Positions 10,988 to 21,527 of a stretch of DNA of 64,000 bases are shown here, in pieces. The notes below the pieces were generated by a model. The model saw nothing but the letters and a program-made list of their open reading frames with translations. It was not told where the DNA came from and did no database searches. Position 1 is the stretch's first letter, and every line of letters starts with the position of its first letter. The position numbers and the translations under genes were made by a program. The stretch is from Parachlorella kessleri (taxonomy: Eukaryota; Chlorophyta; Trebouxiophyceae; Chlorellales; Chlorellaceae): assembly GCA_001598975.1 (NCBI GenBank), contig BBXU01000449.1:1-64000 (forward strand), in the 5' to 3' direction.

Positions 10988-13900
10988 ATGGAGACAGCAG
11001 TGGATGCACTGCTGCGGCTGGGCCTCCAGCTCAGAGACAGTGGCTGCTACGCCCCGGCCGCCAAGTGCCTACTGGCTGTCTGTCGCTCCAACGCCCTGCC
11101 AGCCACAATAGCCACTGCACGCCTGCTGCTGGGCCAGCTGCTGCTAGACCACACTCGCGAACTCAGCCAGGCCAAGGAGCATCTGACCGCTGCGGTGAGG
11201 CAGCGGCACGTTGAGGCTGCCTGTCGTTTCCTGAGGTGCCTGGTGGGAGGAATACCAGAGTTGTGCACAGTGCTGGTGTGGAGCTATCGTGTCTAGGTCT
11301 ACCTGCAGGAGCTCATCTTGCGAGCAGCACCAGGCAACCACCTCCTGCGATGTGAGACGCTAGATGCGCTAGCACGCTGCTATCAGCACCTGGGAGCTCT
11401 CCCTCAGCAAAAGGAAGCCTATGTCAGTGGCTTGGCTGTGTGCCGCGAGGGCTCCCATACCAAAGACAGGTATTTGTAGTTGTGCCTGGGTGTGTGCCGC
11501 ACTTGGTAGTGCTGGTGGCACTCACGAGAGTGCTCAAGCACGTTCTGGTGTAACATCAACAATGATGGTTTGCTTCTGTTTCAGGGAGGCTCTTGCCAGG
11601 TGGACTGTGTATTTCCACTTTCGACTAGCGGAGTATTCTTTGACCAGGGATTCAGCAGCAGACGCTTTGGCAGTACTGCAATCCATTCCTGGGGTGCAGC
11701 AGGGATTAACGCCAACAGAGCAGGTAATGAAGCTAGCTAGGTGCCTGAAGCCAAGCCCTGCTTGCAAGTTGACTACAAGCTCCCGAGCATAGGATGCTGC
11801 ATGCACACATTGGTCAAGGTGGATGAGTTACTGGGTGAGGCCCTATACAGCATTGCTGTTATGACATTCGGGTGGTGTTACTCCTGCTGCAGGCACTGCA
11901 ACTGCTGGGGCATGCCTTCTTGTACGTGCACCTGAATGACTATCAGGCAGCAACCACAGTTTTGAAGCAGTGCCATGCTCTTCTGGACAGCCTACCAGAC
12001 AAGCATACCCGAGAGACGCGCCAGCTGGAGGCCCACTTGCTTATGCTTGGAGTTAGCCTGACGCTGGCTAGAGGCAGCCTTAAAGATCTCGACTTAGGTG
12101 GGTGATGCCAGAAACGTGATAATGGTCTGAGTCACAACCCTGGAGATCCTGGCAAATTGTGATATGCATTTTGCAACCCTGCATGGGCGTACTTCAGATT
12201 GCGGGCGCGTCGCGCTAAGCACAAAGTGGCTCAGAACAGTAAGAGAATGCCGCTTCATGCAGATGACAACCGTAGCAGCTCCATGATGGTGCAGTTGCAG
12301 CAGCTGATGGGTGGGCTGGAAAACCATGAGTGGGCATACAGCCTAATGCCGGCTAGGCAGGTGGAAGCCACGGTGGCAATGCTGCAGGCCACAGCTTACC
12401 GCAGCGTAGGCAAGTTGGCGCCAGCCAATGCCTTCTTGCAAAGAGCAGAGCAGCTGGTAGACCAACAGCTGGCTGAACTTCGCTTTGCTTTGGAGGTGCG
12501 AAGGGGCACTGGGATGTGAGTTGCAGTGATAAGTCCCCAGGAGGCCAGCCTGGCAGCTGTAAGCTGGGGATGTGAGGAACAGGCGGTGGAGGGTAGGACA
12601 GCCTGGGGGGTTTCCAGATTAGCAATTGCCAAGGTACAACCAGTCTATCTGCTGTAAAATTTTTCAGATTATTGAATATGACATTTACCGCTTAAAGGGT
12701 AGGTTGTGAGTGGACTTTGAAAATGAGGAGGCTTAGGGCTGGTCGAGCTGATGTTTGCAGAAGACGGAAGGGGCCCTCAATCCCCACGCCCTCTGGGCTG
12801 GCAAGGGTTGTGCGCAGCTTAAGGTGTTGATCCTCCAGCAGCATGCTTTATCCGCACTGACAACCACAGCTTTTACGGAGGCAGCGCAGCACATTAGCGA
12901 TTTGATCGGCATTCTGCAGCGGTTTCCCACCCTCATGCGGGACTTCATTCCCTCGGTGCAAATGCTGCAAGGTGGGTGGTGCAGGCCTTGATGTTGGCCA
13001 CACTGCAGCCTGCATGGTGCAGCCCATCGTTTGGGAGTCTGGTCTTGTACTAGACTTGCCATCGTTTACTGACAGCAGTTCCTGGGAGCCTCTTTTCTGG
13101 CAGCCATTTCTGGCACTGCAGTTCTCTGGATATGAAGCCAGCCTGCATATTCAGTCAGGACTCCTTGACCCAGCGCCTGCCACGCTACCCAGTGCCGGCC
13201 CTGCATGTGCGTCCCCTGCAGGCCATTATGCCCATGGCTTGGGTGAGCTTGCAATAGCCGCCTCCCACTTCAGGGCAGTGCTCGACTGCGACGCCTGCGC
13301 CAGCTTGCATCCGGCTGCGGCTGCCACTGCTGCGCTCTGTGAGCTCAAGCTGGACAGCAAGCAGTCAGGGGTTGGGAGGGCCATCGAGCTGCTCGACTGT
13401 GTTGCGCCAGACAGTGGCAAGGACTTCGCAGCATGGTCGGACAAGTGAGTGACGGGTGGGACCAATGCTTGTAAGTGAGGCGGGACTGATGCAGGCTTTA
13501 ACACCCTGAAGGGTTCTCCACCCCTAGCTAGTTCCAGAGAAGTATCTATTGCTTGACCGTCGAAGAACCAGGGTCGCTGAGGTTGACTTGTACAAGTGAC
13601 GCTAAGCTCCCTGGGCCGTGGGTCTGCAGGGCGCTGCACCAGCTGGTGTCTTCTTTGGTGGCCTTGCGGCAGGGCGATGCTGCCACCGCCAAGGTGCAGC
13701 TGGCACGCACCCTCAAAATCTCCCACAACACCATTGGTAACAGCCAGCTGGTGGGTGTGGTGCTGGTGGCGCTGGCACCAGTCCAGCTTGACAAGGGAGA
13801 CTCCTCCGGAGCCAGTGCTCTACTGGACTCAGCCTTCACCATTCTCAGAGGCATCCATGACATGCCCTCAGTGGTGGCCTGCGTGGACGCAATGGTCGCG

Positions 13901-14227
13901 CTGCAAGAGCGCCTCGGTAACACAGGTCAGGTCCATTTGTCATGCAAATAGGGGAAGGCCACCTGGAACATTTGCTTTGGGTATGTACCCTTCACACATT
14001 TCGTTTCTAGATCTGTTATGTGAGCTGACCGGCACCGGCTGTACCCGTCTGTATGTCCACCATTGTGGAAATGCAAGCGTAAGCGTTGGTCTCTGCTTGC
14101 AGATAAGGCCGCCAAGCACCGAGTATATGGCGAACGCAAGGCCAGGGAGCTGCAGGGCCTGCTTGTCACTGCACGGGCAGCTGAGGCACACCAGCTTGTT
14201 CTCAACTGGACACCCATGCAGCAGTGA
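10988..14227 (+). CDS. MAU2: MAU2 / SCC4 sister chromatid cohesion factor
   Basis: MAU2 (SCC4) is the TPR-like partner of NIPBL/SCC2 in the complex that loads cohesin on chromatin (family knowledge). Exons: 10988-11194, 11297-11469, 11585-11723, 11893-12101, 12198-12495, 12818-12971, 13222-13444, 13630-13925, 14103-14227. They total 607 residues in frame. The start METAVDALLRLGLQL and CYAPAAKCLLAVCRS match the first helical repeat of plant SCC4. Later helices also fit: ARCYQHLGALPQQKEAY, AFTEAAQHISDLIGILQRFP, VQLARTLKISHNTIGN. The homologous C-terminal repeats run to about residue 560. The 12495/12818 junction was chosen because it keeps phase and restores a continuous helix; an earlier acceptor at 12760 is also in phase. 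Confidence 0.88.
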
Positions 14228-14259
14228 AACTTTCATTGAATGCAGTGAAACTTTCATTG
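14221..14259 (+). repeat. 21-bp tandem duplication over the MAU2 stop codon
   Basis: Eighteen identical bases occur at 14221-14238 and 14242-14259. The first copy contains the MAU2 stop TGA (14225-14227), so the second copy sits at the start of the 3' UTR. Confidence 0.85.
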
Positions 14260-15320
14260 TTGCGTGCATTGAAGGCTGAAAGACAATGATACCTCTCCTT
14301 AAAAGCTACCCATGCTGCTGGCGCTGCCACATAAGAGTCCAGCACATGCATCAGCGGATAGTACAACTTCTGTGTGGTACCTAACCTAGACTCATACCAT
14401 CCCTTCGATTTCCTCGTTATAGTGTTGGCTAGTACAGCGTTGCACGCTAGCTTTCTCTATACGGTCGGCCCTGAGGGCTCACTTGACTTACACGGGTATG
14501 CTTTATGAGGTCATTCTTGTGAACCATGCCTAAGGTGACCTTGTGCTCACATTTTCTGCACTTCTTGCAAACGGGGGTCCTGTTTGTGTGTGGGGAGTCG
14601 CTTTGGTAGTGCCGTGAGTGTACCGCTTGATGGCCAGGGGAAGGTCATACATATACAACCATGACCTGCCATGACATATATGCTGGGTGCACAGCCTTTG
14701 CAGCCTTTTCAAAGGCAGCCTTCACCAATCCCCTCTCTCCGGACATTACACTTTTTGAGGGTTTTTCCATTCAATTGATCCACTCAACCTGGGCCTTGTA
14801 GTCAGCCAGAACGCAAAAAGTTTTCTGGGGCATCAGCATATACGAGCAAAGCCAGCAAGAAATCCAGCCTGGCCCATCATTGGCCCAACTAATTGCAAAC
14901 AGAGTCAGAGCAATGCACACAGGGCCAGCCGAAACGCTGCCCCAGCCCGTTCACAGCGTAACTCTGTCAGACCAAAGCTACCCAGTCCACCATGTGCTTC
15001 CAATACCTTGTCACTTTGTCGCCTTGGCAAATAGTTTTTGGGGCCGGTGGACGCCTGCGATGAGGAGTGGTAGCACTCTTTGCTCTCTCCAAGTATCGTA
15101 AGCAAGACACAGAACACAACTGCATCCTGCCCTGCCAGTCCAGTACACTCATACCCAACATCTGATCCGCACTATCCATCACCCTTTCAATGACATGCGA
15201 TGGCCTGCGACGGCCTGCTAGGCAAGCGTGGTGCATGGCGCGGTGCACCATGGGTGGTCTAACCGGCAACTGCCAATATTGCATCGATCTATAAGTCTGG
15301 GACGACTTGCGTGGTTCCTC
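14260..15320. other. Intergenic region MAU2 - histidinol-phosphate aminotransferase
   Basis: No convincing gene is visible. A short - strand reading frame at about 14600-14495 carries clustered Cys and His (VCKKCRKCEHK...HKNDLIKH) like a BED-type zinc finger. It is bounded by stops and no neighbouring coding could be joined to it. Confidence 0.35.
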
Positions 15321-17729
15321 ATGGCATTCTGCATGTCACTAAGACCCTTTGCCCACGCGCCCAGCTCCTGCAGCATACGAGGCAGCGTCAAGTGCTCAGC
15401 AGTGCCTGAGATGGCTAACAGCAATGGCAGTGGCGCTGCCACCCTCACGGGTACTAGTTTCATCAGGCCGCACCTGCTCAAGCTAGCGCCCTATACTCCC
15501 ATCGTGCCCTTCGACGTGCTTTCAGCCCAGCTGGGACGCAAGCCCGAGGATATTGTAAAGTTGGACGCAAACGAGAACCCCTATGGGCCTCCGCCGGAGG
15601 TACTCCACGCCCTGGGCTCCATGCAGTTCCCCAACATATACCCAGACCCTGAGTCACGGCGGCTCAGGCAGGAGCTGGCCAAGTGGCACGACATACCCAT
15701 GGAACACCTGCTGGTAAGCACAAGGGCCGGTTATCTCTAAGCAGGCCATCGACATATGATAGGAACATATGATGGTGAGGGTGCTGCTTGACCCACCTGC
15801 CATGCTTGCTTCAACAGGACTTGACATCCGTGCCGACATCTGCTTATGTGAGCAACTATGGTGTACAAGACATGGTTTTGGTGACTGCTTGGGTTGCTGC
15901 TATACAGCGAAGGTGGCTCGTGAGTGTCAGTTTCTGAGTTGCGCCCTGTGCAGGTGGGCTGTGGGGCCGATGAGCTCATAGACCTACTGATGCGTTGCGT
16001 GCTGGACCCTGGTGACAAGATTGTGGACTGCCCGCCCACCTTCACTATGTATGTCTTTGACGCTGCGGTCAATGCTGCGCAAAGCATCACAGTGCCGCGG
16101 CTAGACGAGTTCAAAATTGATGTCGAAGGTGGGTAGTTGGCGGACTTTTGCTTGTTGAGGTGGGCCTTGCCCTGCATTGTGGTGATTAGGGAGACTATGA
16201 ATGCAAACACAGCGGCTGCAGTTGCGTGTAACTTGATCTTTCCCTATGGAGACTTTTGCCAGACCTCTCAACTGGAATGACTTTTGAATCCCCCCTACGA
16301 GCCGGATGGCTTACTGCAGGCATCAAGCGGGTCGTTGCGGAACACAAGCCTAAGATAGTCTTTTTAACATCACCCAACAACCCGGACGGCAGCATGACTA
16401 GTACAGAAGATTTGCTGGTGGGTGCCTACGCAGCAGTGGCCCCTATCACCCTGGGTATCACAAGGTGGCTGCAGCGATGGAGTCCTACAAGGCTTTGGGA
16501 GCTGCCTTGAGCAGAATATGCAGTCAAGCACCCTGCAATCTGGACAGCACGAGTCAATGTCCTGAATAGCCCCCCTGCAACTGTCCCTAAGACCCGTATG
16601 TCACCTGCCACATGCAGGAGATTCTTAAGCTGCCTGTGCTGGTGGTACTAGACGAGGCATACATCGAGTTCAGTGAAGAACCCTCCAAGATGAAGTGGGT
16701 GGCTGACTACCCCAACCTGGTGGTGCTGCGCACCTTCAGTAAGTGCGCGGCGCTGGCAGGGCTCAGGTGAGAGGAAAGCCAGGGCGGGCAGAGACGCTGG
16801 CCAGAGGATGCATCGAATCGCGAAAGGCAGTGCACGCCTGGGCGACTGTGGTGCAGGTGGCGTGCTACTTTGGTTCTGTATCTTGGGCAGCTTGCTATGT
16901 GGTCCGTGTATGTTAACAATGTTGTTAGCATGGGTGGCAGGTAGTGCAAACAGAGAGTAGAGCTGGGCTGGACTGGACTGACAGGGCTGGATGCAGAATG
17001 AGCCTGAGTTGTGTCGCTTGAACTGAGGCCTTGCTGAAGCTTGGCAAGGTTGGCCTTTCCGCTGCAGAGTGGGGTACGGCGCCTTCCCGCTGGACATGAT
17101 CGAGATTCTGTGGAGGGCCAAGCAGCCGTACAATGTATCTGTAGCAGCAGAAGTAGCAGCAGTGGCAGCGCTGTCCAACCTGGACTATATGCAGGTTGGT
17201 AGCCTGGCTGGAGCGGTGCTGGGTGCGGTTTGGGTTTTACAGGCTGTAAGCTTATAGGGTGCAGCAACAGTCCGCTGTGGTTTTTTAAATAATGCTAACC
17301 ACCGGACATGACAGCGCTCCCTGCTTTAGCTCCCTGCTTTACTACCTGGCCATTGCACAGACGGAAGGCAACCAGTGCTGGAAGGTCACAGGCCATAGCG
17401 AGCCTTTTCATGGACCTCATAGATGCCAATCCCCTGTCGCTGCCTGCTTGCAGCGTGTGCGAGATGCGCTGGTGTCCGAGCGGGAACGGCTGCAACAAGA
17501 GCTAGGCGCAGTGCCCTACCTGCAGCCGTTCCCTTCCCACTCCAACTTCATCCTCTGTAAGGTGACTGATGGCCGCGATGCGCGCGGCCTGAAAGATGCG
17601 CTGGCAAAGCAGTACGGCATCATGGCGCGGCACTACACCACAAAGGAGCTGAACAACTATATCCGCATCTCAGTGGGCTTGCCCGAGCAGACAGATCGGC
17701 TGGTGACGGCCCTCAAGGAGCTGCAATGA
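15321..17729 (+). CDS. Histidinol-phosphate aminotransferase, plastid-targeted
   Basis: This PLP enzyme converts imidazole-acetol phosphate and glutamate to histidinol phosphate in histidine synthesis. Exons: 15321-15713, 15954-16128, 16320-16417, 16618-16766, 17068-17194, 17454-17729, together 405 residues. The first about 35 residues (Ser/Ala/Arg/Cys-rich) look like a chloroplast transit peptide, then [13 protein letters not shown] and [12 protein letters not shown] begin the fold type I aminotransferase. Other landmarks are [32 protein letters not shown] and TFSK at about residue 264, whose Lys should bind PLP, followed by [10 protein letters not shown]. The C-terminus is complete. TTCAGTAAGT in exon 4 contains a strong internal donor-like site just at the PLP-lysine codon, but splicing there would destroy the enzyme. 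Confidence 0.93.
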
Positions 17730-18018
17730 GGGTGATCCGCAGTTGCTTACGTAAGTCCCTTTTGCTTGGGGCCTGCCATTAAGTACAATTGTGTCACATG
17801 TAGGGGCTCTAGTGTGACAAAGGTACGACCATGCGGTAGTAGCTAGGCACTCGCGACTAGAAAAGTGCGTGGATGAAAGCGAAAAAGGAGCAGGTGTTCG
17901 GGCCAGGATTGCGGAACGCAGACGTTGACACACATAATGCACAATGTTCTAGCAAAAACATCAGTTTACTCCAGTCACTGGCCGGTCTGCTTTTGAATGC
18001 GACTGCTAGGTCTGTGCA

Positions 18019-18688
18019 TCAGCCGACCATGGGAGTGTCAGTGACCAGGTTAGTAGTTGTGTCATAGTACACCCGAACACGGTCCGTCCTGCAGGCACAC
18101 ACACCCTTCGTTATAATCCAGCATTGATTTTCACTACCCTGTGCTTGCACTACCTGTTGCAACTTATAAGCGGGGAGAGTACTACTGGATTAGAACTCAG
18201 ACAAGACTCGGGAGAATTTCTGCATCCAGCCCTGCCAGTACGGTTTGCCTCTCACCCTCTGTTCGCACTACCTGCCACCCTTACAAATATAAAGAGGCAG
18301 ACGGCTAGGCCTTGCCTTTTCCAGGCCTACAACTGCAACCTACTCGTGGTTCCCTTGTCAAGCCGCCCACCCGTCCTAGTATGAGCTCCTAACCAGGACA
18401 GAGAGGTGTTACCCAAACAGGCAAGCGTCCAGCACAACCTCTGAACCCAGTTTTTGTCAGGCCAACTCCACCTTTTCACACAGCGTGTGCATACAGCCCT
18501 TACCACCAAGGGCGGCCTGCTTTGGGCCAGCACTCACTACCTTACCTGAAATCCATGGTCACAATACTTCCAGCAGGAACCAGGTACACCCGCTTGCCGG
18601 GTGCGTCCCTTCGGATGACAGCCTGTGCGGTCGCTGTGTCTTTGCCCACCAGGCTGGGCCAGCTCTGGGGGGCACCAGTGTCAGCCAT
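18019..18688 (-). CDS. Potato inhibitor I (PR-6) family serine protease inhibitor
   Basis: This is a very small gene, each exon short enough to be overlooked. Exons 18688-18546 and 18088-18019 join in phase 2 to give 70 residues, the normal length for the family. PQSWPSLVGKDTATAQAVI matches the SWPELVGK-type family opening, YLVPAGSIVTMDFR is the inhibitory loop, and TDRVRVYYD plus the final PMVG match the conserved C-terminal strand. By family comparison the scissile bond would be Met-Asp in VTMDF, predicting inhibition of chymotrypsin- or subtilisin-like proteases. An open extension of 20 residues reaches an acceptor at 18749, so an upstream exon (perhaps a secretion signal) may exist; I could not place it. 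The intron of 457 bases is longer than most here. Confidence 0.8.
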
Positions 18689-19159
18689 ATCGAAGCCTGG
18701 CTGTTCCGCTTGCGTGGGGAACTGCCCACCAAAGTTTGGGAGGATGAACTGCGCAAGCGACGGGGAGGTCAGTCATGTGGCTGCTTTCACGGGACCATGC
18801 GTCAGCCAGCTCTGCCAATACGCGGATGCCCTACCTGCGCAGCAGCAGCTGCTGCTCCTAGAAACAAAACGCTGAGCACGAGCCCTAAACGGGCCATTCC
18901 CTCGGTTACGTTGTTCCCCGGGCTCCTTAGAACGCGCACCTAGGCTGTAGGCTTGACAGCGTGCTTGGAACCAAATGATTTCCTTATTCAAAGCCTTGCA
19001 AGCCAGGGCTTGTCTGGACTTGGTGAAGGGAGCCCGTCATCATGACTACGCGGCGGGTAAGGTGTTTTCAAGTTTGCCATGGCAGCCTAGTGATCCGGGT
19101 CGGGTTTTTATATTCTTTGTGGGTATTCAGACTCTTGCAACCTCTGAGAGCGCACGAGG
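18689..19159. promoter_or_regulatory. Divergent upstream region, inhibitor / unknown + gene
   Basis: The region separates two divergent starts. An A/T-rich stretch near 19105-19116 reads as a TATA-like box on the - strand. A mini-exon starting at ATG 19042 with a GTAAGG donor could belong to the + gene but its phase does not fit cleanly. Confidence 0.35.
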
Positions 19160-21090
19160 ATGGCAGACACTCGGACACCGAGAGTGGAGCTGCGCATAAA
19201 CGTGCTGGAGGTGAGGCAGGGCAGCCCCTAGGGGCACATATGCTATTGATCACACGTCTGCAGCGAGCACCTAAGTCCTGGGTTGTTCCTGGCTGCAGAA
19301 GCCGCGCGAGCCCCACGTCCTGAGAGCAACGAAGAGTAAGCCCCCTTCCCACCGTCCTGGCATGCAAGAAAACGCTATAAATAGGCACCTGGTAAGGAGG
19401 GGGAGCAATAACTTCTTGCAGGGCACCTGGTGTGCGAGTATGACGGGCTGGTCTTCAAGCAGCCCCGTGAGGAGGAGCCAGCAGCAGTACTGGTCGAGAA
19501 CATGCCACTGAACCGCGGCACAGCGGCAACCAGCCAGGCGTCCCAGGAGAAGGAGCCAGCCTGTCAGCGGGACTCCAGTGCCACGCCCTGCGGTATAGCT
19601 GATGAATCGCCAGCAGATTGTGGCAGCGAAGGTCCGCCTGACGATGGCTCTCTGGAGGCCCTGTGCTGCAGCCTCTTTGAAACGGAAGCGAGCACATGCA
19701 GCAGTGTTGCAGTGGCAGAGGCCTTGCGAGGCATTTGCCGACGGCTGTGCTCAGGCAACGGCTTGGCGGAGCTTCAGCAGGAGCCTCAGAGAGGGATGGT
19801 AGCTGCCAGGGCCGATACAGCCACTCCTCCGCCAGCGCCAGCTGAGCAAGAGGTGGAGCAGGGTGACTACCAAGTGGACCTGGAGGCGCGCAAAGCGGGG
19901 CTGAGGGCCCGGTTGGCCGGCTATGAGAAGGTCAGGGGGGCGTGCTAGCGCTGGTGTGTGCGTGCGTACAGCAATGCTTTTGAACGTGTGCTTTGCTGGC
20001 CTCCTCTGCCTCACCACTCAGAGGTAGTAACTCTAGAGCAGCCACTTTCCATCGAACACGCTGCCCCGGGTGCTGGTTGCTGAACCTCGCTAAGGAGCGT
20101 GGCTGGGTAGAAACAACAGCCAGATGGAGTTCTTACTGCAACTGTGCGTTTTGAGTGTGGAAGTGTGTGTGCCAACCGGGATTGAGCAGCATGAATGGAT
20201 GAGCACCCGAGTCGAGGAAGCGAATGTGCATGCATCATTAAGGCACCACTGCTGTTGCCTTAGCCTACAGGAGGTGGCCGACTGGGATACGCTAGTACAG
20301 GAAGCAGAGCAGTTTAGCAGTGAGACAGCAGCAGCAGGAGTAGCCACGCCAGGCTCAGAGGCGGCCGAGCCAGCGGACATTGCAGAGCTTAAGAAGATGC
20401 ATGAAGATTTGCACAGGCACCTCACCATCCAGGTAGGTAGTTATAACCTATACACATGGCTATCCTTACTTTGATGTTAATGGGCAGCTGGAAAGCACAT
20501 TCCTCATCCAAAGGGCTGGGGCTGCACCAGGGTTGCCCTGAAAGTCAGCAGGGCACTACCAAGCAGCGCAATGTTGGCCTCATGTGCGGCTATGTACATC
20601 AAGCCTCAAAGGCTGCACCCACTATGCATGCTCAGCCTGCAAATTATACCTGAACTTTCTCATCTTTTGAGTGATCTGCCTGTCCGCAGGCTGAGGGCCT
20701 GTGCAAGCTGGTGGGCGATGTGGAAGAGCTCGTGGATCGGGCGAACCGCACAGCACACACGCTACAGGTGGGAAAGGATATGCCACAAGTCAGAAGTATA
20801 TGGTGCCTGGCTTCCTCAATTGCAGGGAGGCAGACTCTTGTTTGTCCTATCCTGCTGTGCTTTTGTCTCTGCCCTGGTATGACACAGCAGCAAGTACTTG
20901 AGGTGTCAACCCCTTGCCCAAGCGTCCACTTGATAATGTTGACAGAGGGCCTGGTCGTGGTGCCTGCTGTTATTCTCAGGCTGAGTACCACCAGGAGAAG
21001 TTCCAGGCCTTCCCCCACGTGGACTCCCCAGCCCGCCTCATCAGAGAGATTGTCAAGCCGCCCCCTAAGGTTGCACAGCAGCAGCAATAG
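19160..21090 (+). CDS. Unknown conserved-looking protein with C-terminal coiled coil
   Basis: I do not recognise the family. Exons: 19160-19210, 19299-19335, 19422-19930, 20271-20432, 20690-20767, 20980-21090, all GT-AG and in phase, total 315 residues. The N-terminus is basic (TPRVELRINVLEKPREP). It is followed by VCEYDGLVFKQPREEE, an acidic Ser/Glu-rich middle, then helices EVADWDTLVQEAEQF, ADIAELKKMHEDLHRHL, EGLCKLVGDVEELVDRANR and EYHQEKFQAFPHVDSPARLI. The layout (short conserved head, disordered middle, heptad-like tail) resembles kinetochore or scaffold subunits such as MIND-complex proteins. That is only an impression; no diagnostic motif supports it. Confidence 0.6.
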
Positions 21091-21255
21091 GTCCTAACAA
21101 CATGACTAAAAGCGGGCCTTGGGCGGGCGGGGTGACTATTTCCGTCAGTCATCCCAATCTTACAGACGCATTTCAGTGGCATAACTGCACGCTAGACGCT
21201 ACCTGACTGTTCCCTGTGCACTGCCTCCACTTGTTTATGGTATTAACATGTTAAC

Positions 21256-21260
21256 TGTAA
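21256..21260 (+). terminator. TGTAA poly(A) signal of the unknown coiled-coil gene
   Basis: It lies about 165 bases after the stop at 21090 on the + strand. Confidence 0.5.
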
Positions 21261-21267
21261 TGAGTTG

Positions 21268-21272
21268 TTACA
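21268..21272 (-). terminator. TGTAA poly(A) signal of CPN60 alpha
   Basis: TTACA on the + strand gives TGTAA on the - strand, about 255 bases after the chaperonin stop. It is only 8 bases from the opposing signal at 21256-21260. Confidence 0.5.
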
Positions 21273-21527
21273 ACCTGATTACCCATTTCACGGCTGAGCA
21301 GTTTGGGAAGTTTTCTGAAGTGCCAAGCATGAGAGTGATAGCAGAGAGATGTAGGTCAGGAGAGAGCCAGGCCCTACGCGCAGCAGCTAGCGCCAATGGG
21401 CACCACATGAAGCACTGCCACCTATGGTTCACAAAAGATGTAAAAGACTACCTAGAGGGCAGTGCAGGGACCCAACTGGGATGGTACCAGCAGCAAGCAA
21501 GCAGCAGACAAACTCGTATCAAGGTAG

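Noticed and set aside
12668..12698. Micro-exon reading IIEYDIYRLK in MAU2
   Set aside because: It has a good acceptor but no donor that restores phase to the next exon, whereas joining 12495 to 12818 keeps phase and family similarity.
16738..16746. Strong donor-like GTAAGT within aminotransferase exon 4
   Set aside because: It interrupts the PLP-lysine codon region TFSK; the family requires this stretch to be coding.
18136..18294. Two similar blocks (near 18136 and 18252) in the inhibitor intron
   Set aside because: Similarity is partial and pyrimidine-rich; not enough to call a repeat family.
19370..19386. TATAAATAG motif
   Set aside because: It falls inside an intron of the unknown + gene between two in-phase exons; no second start downstream.
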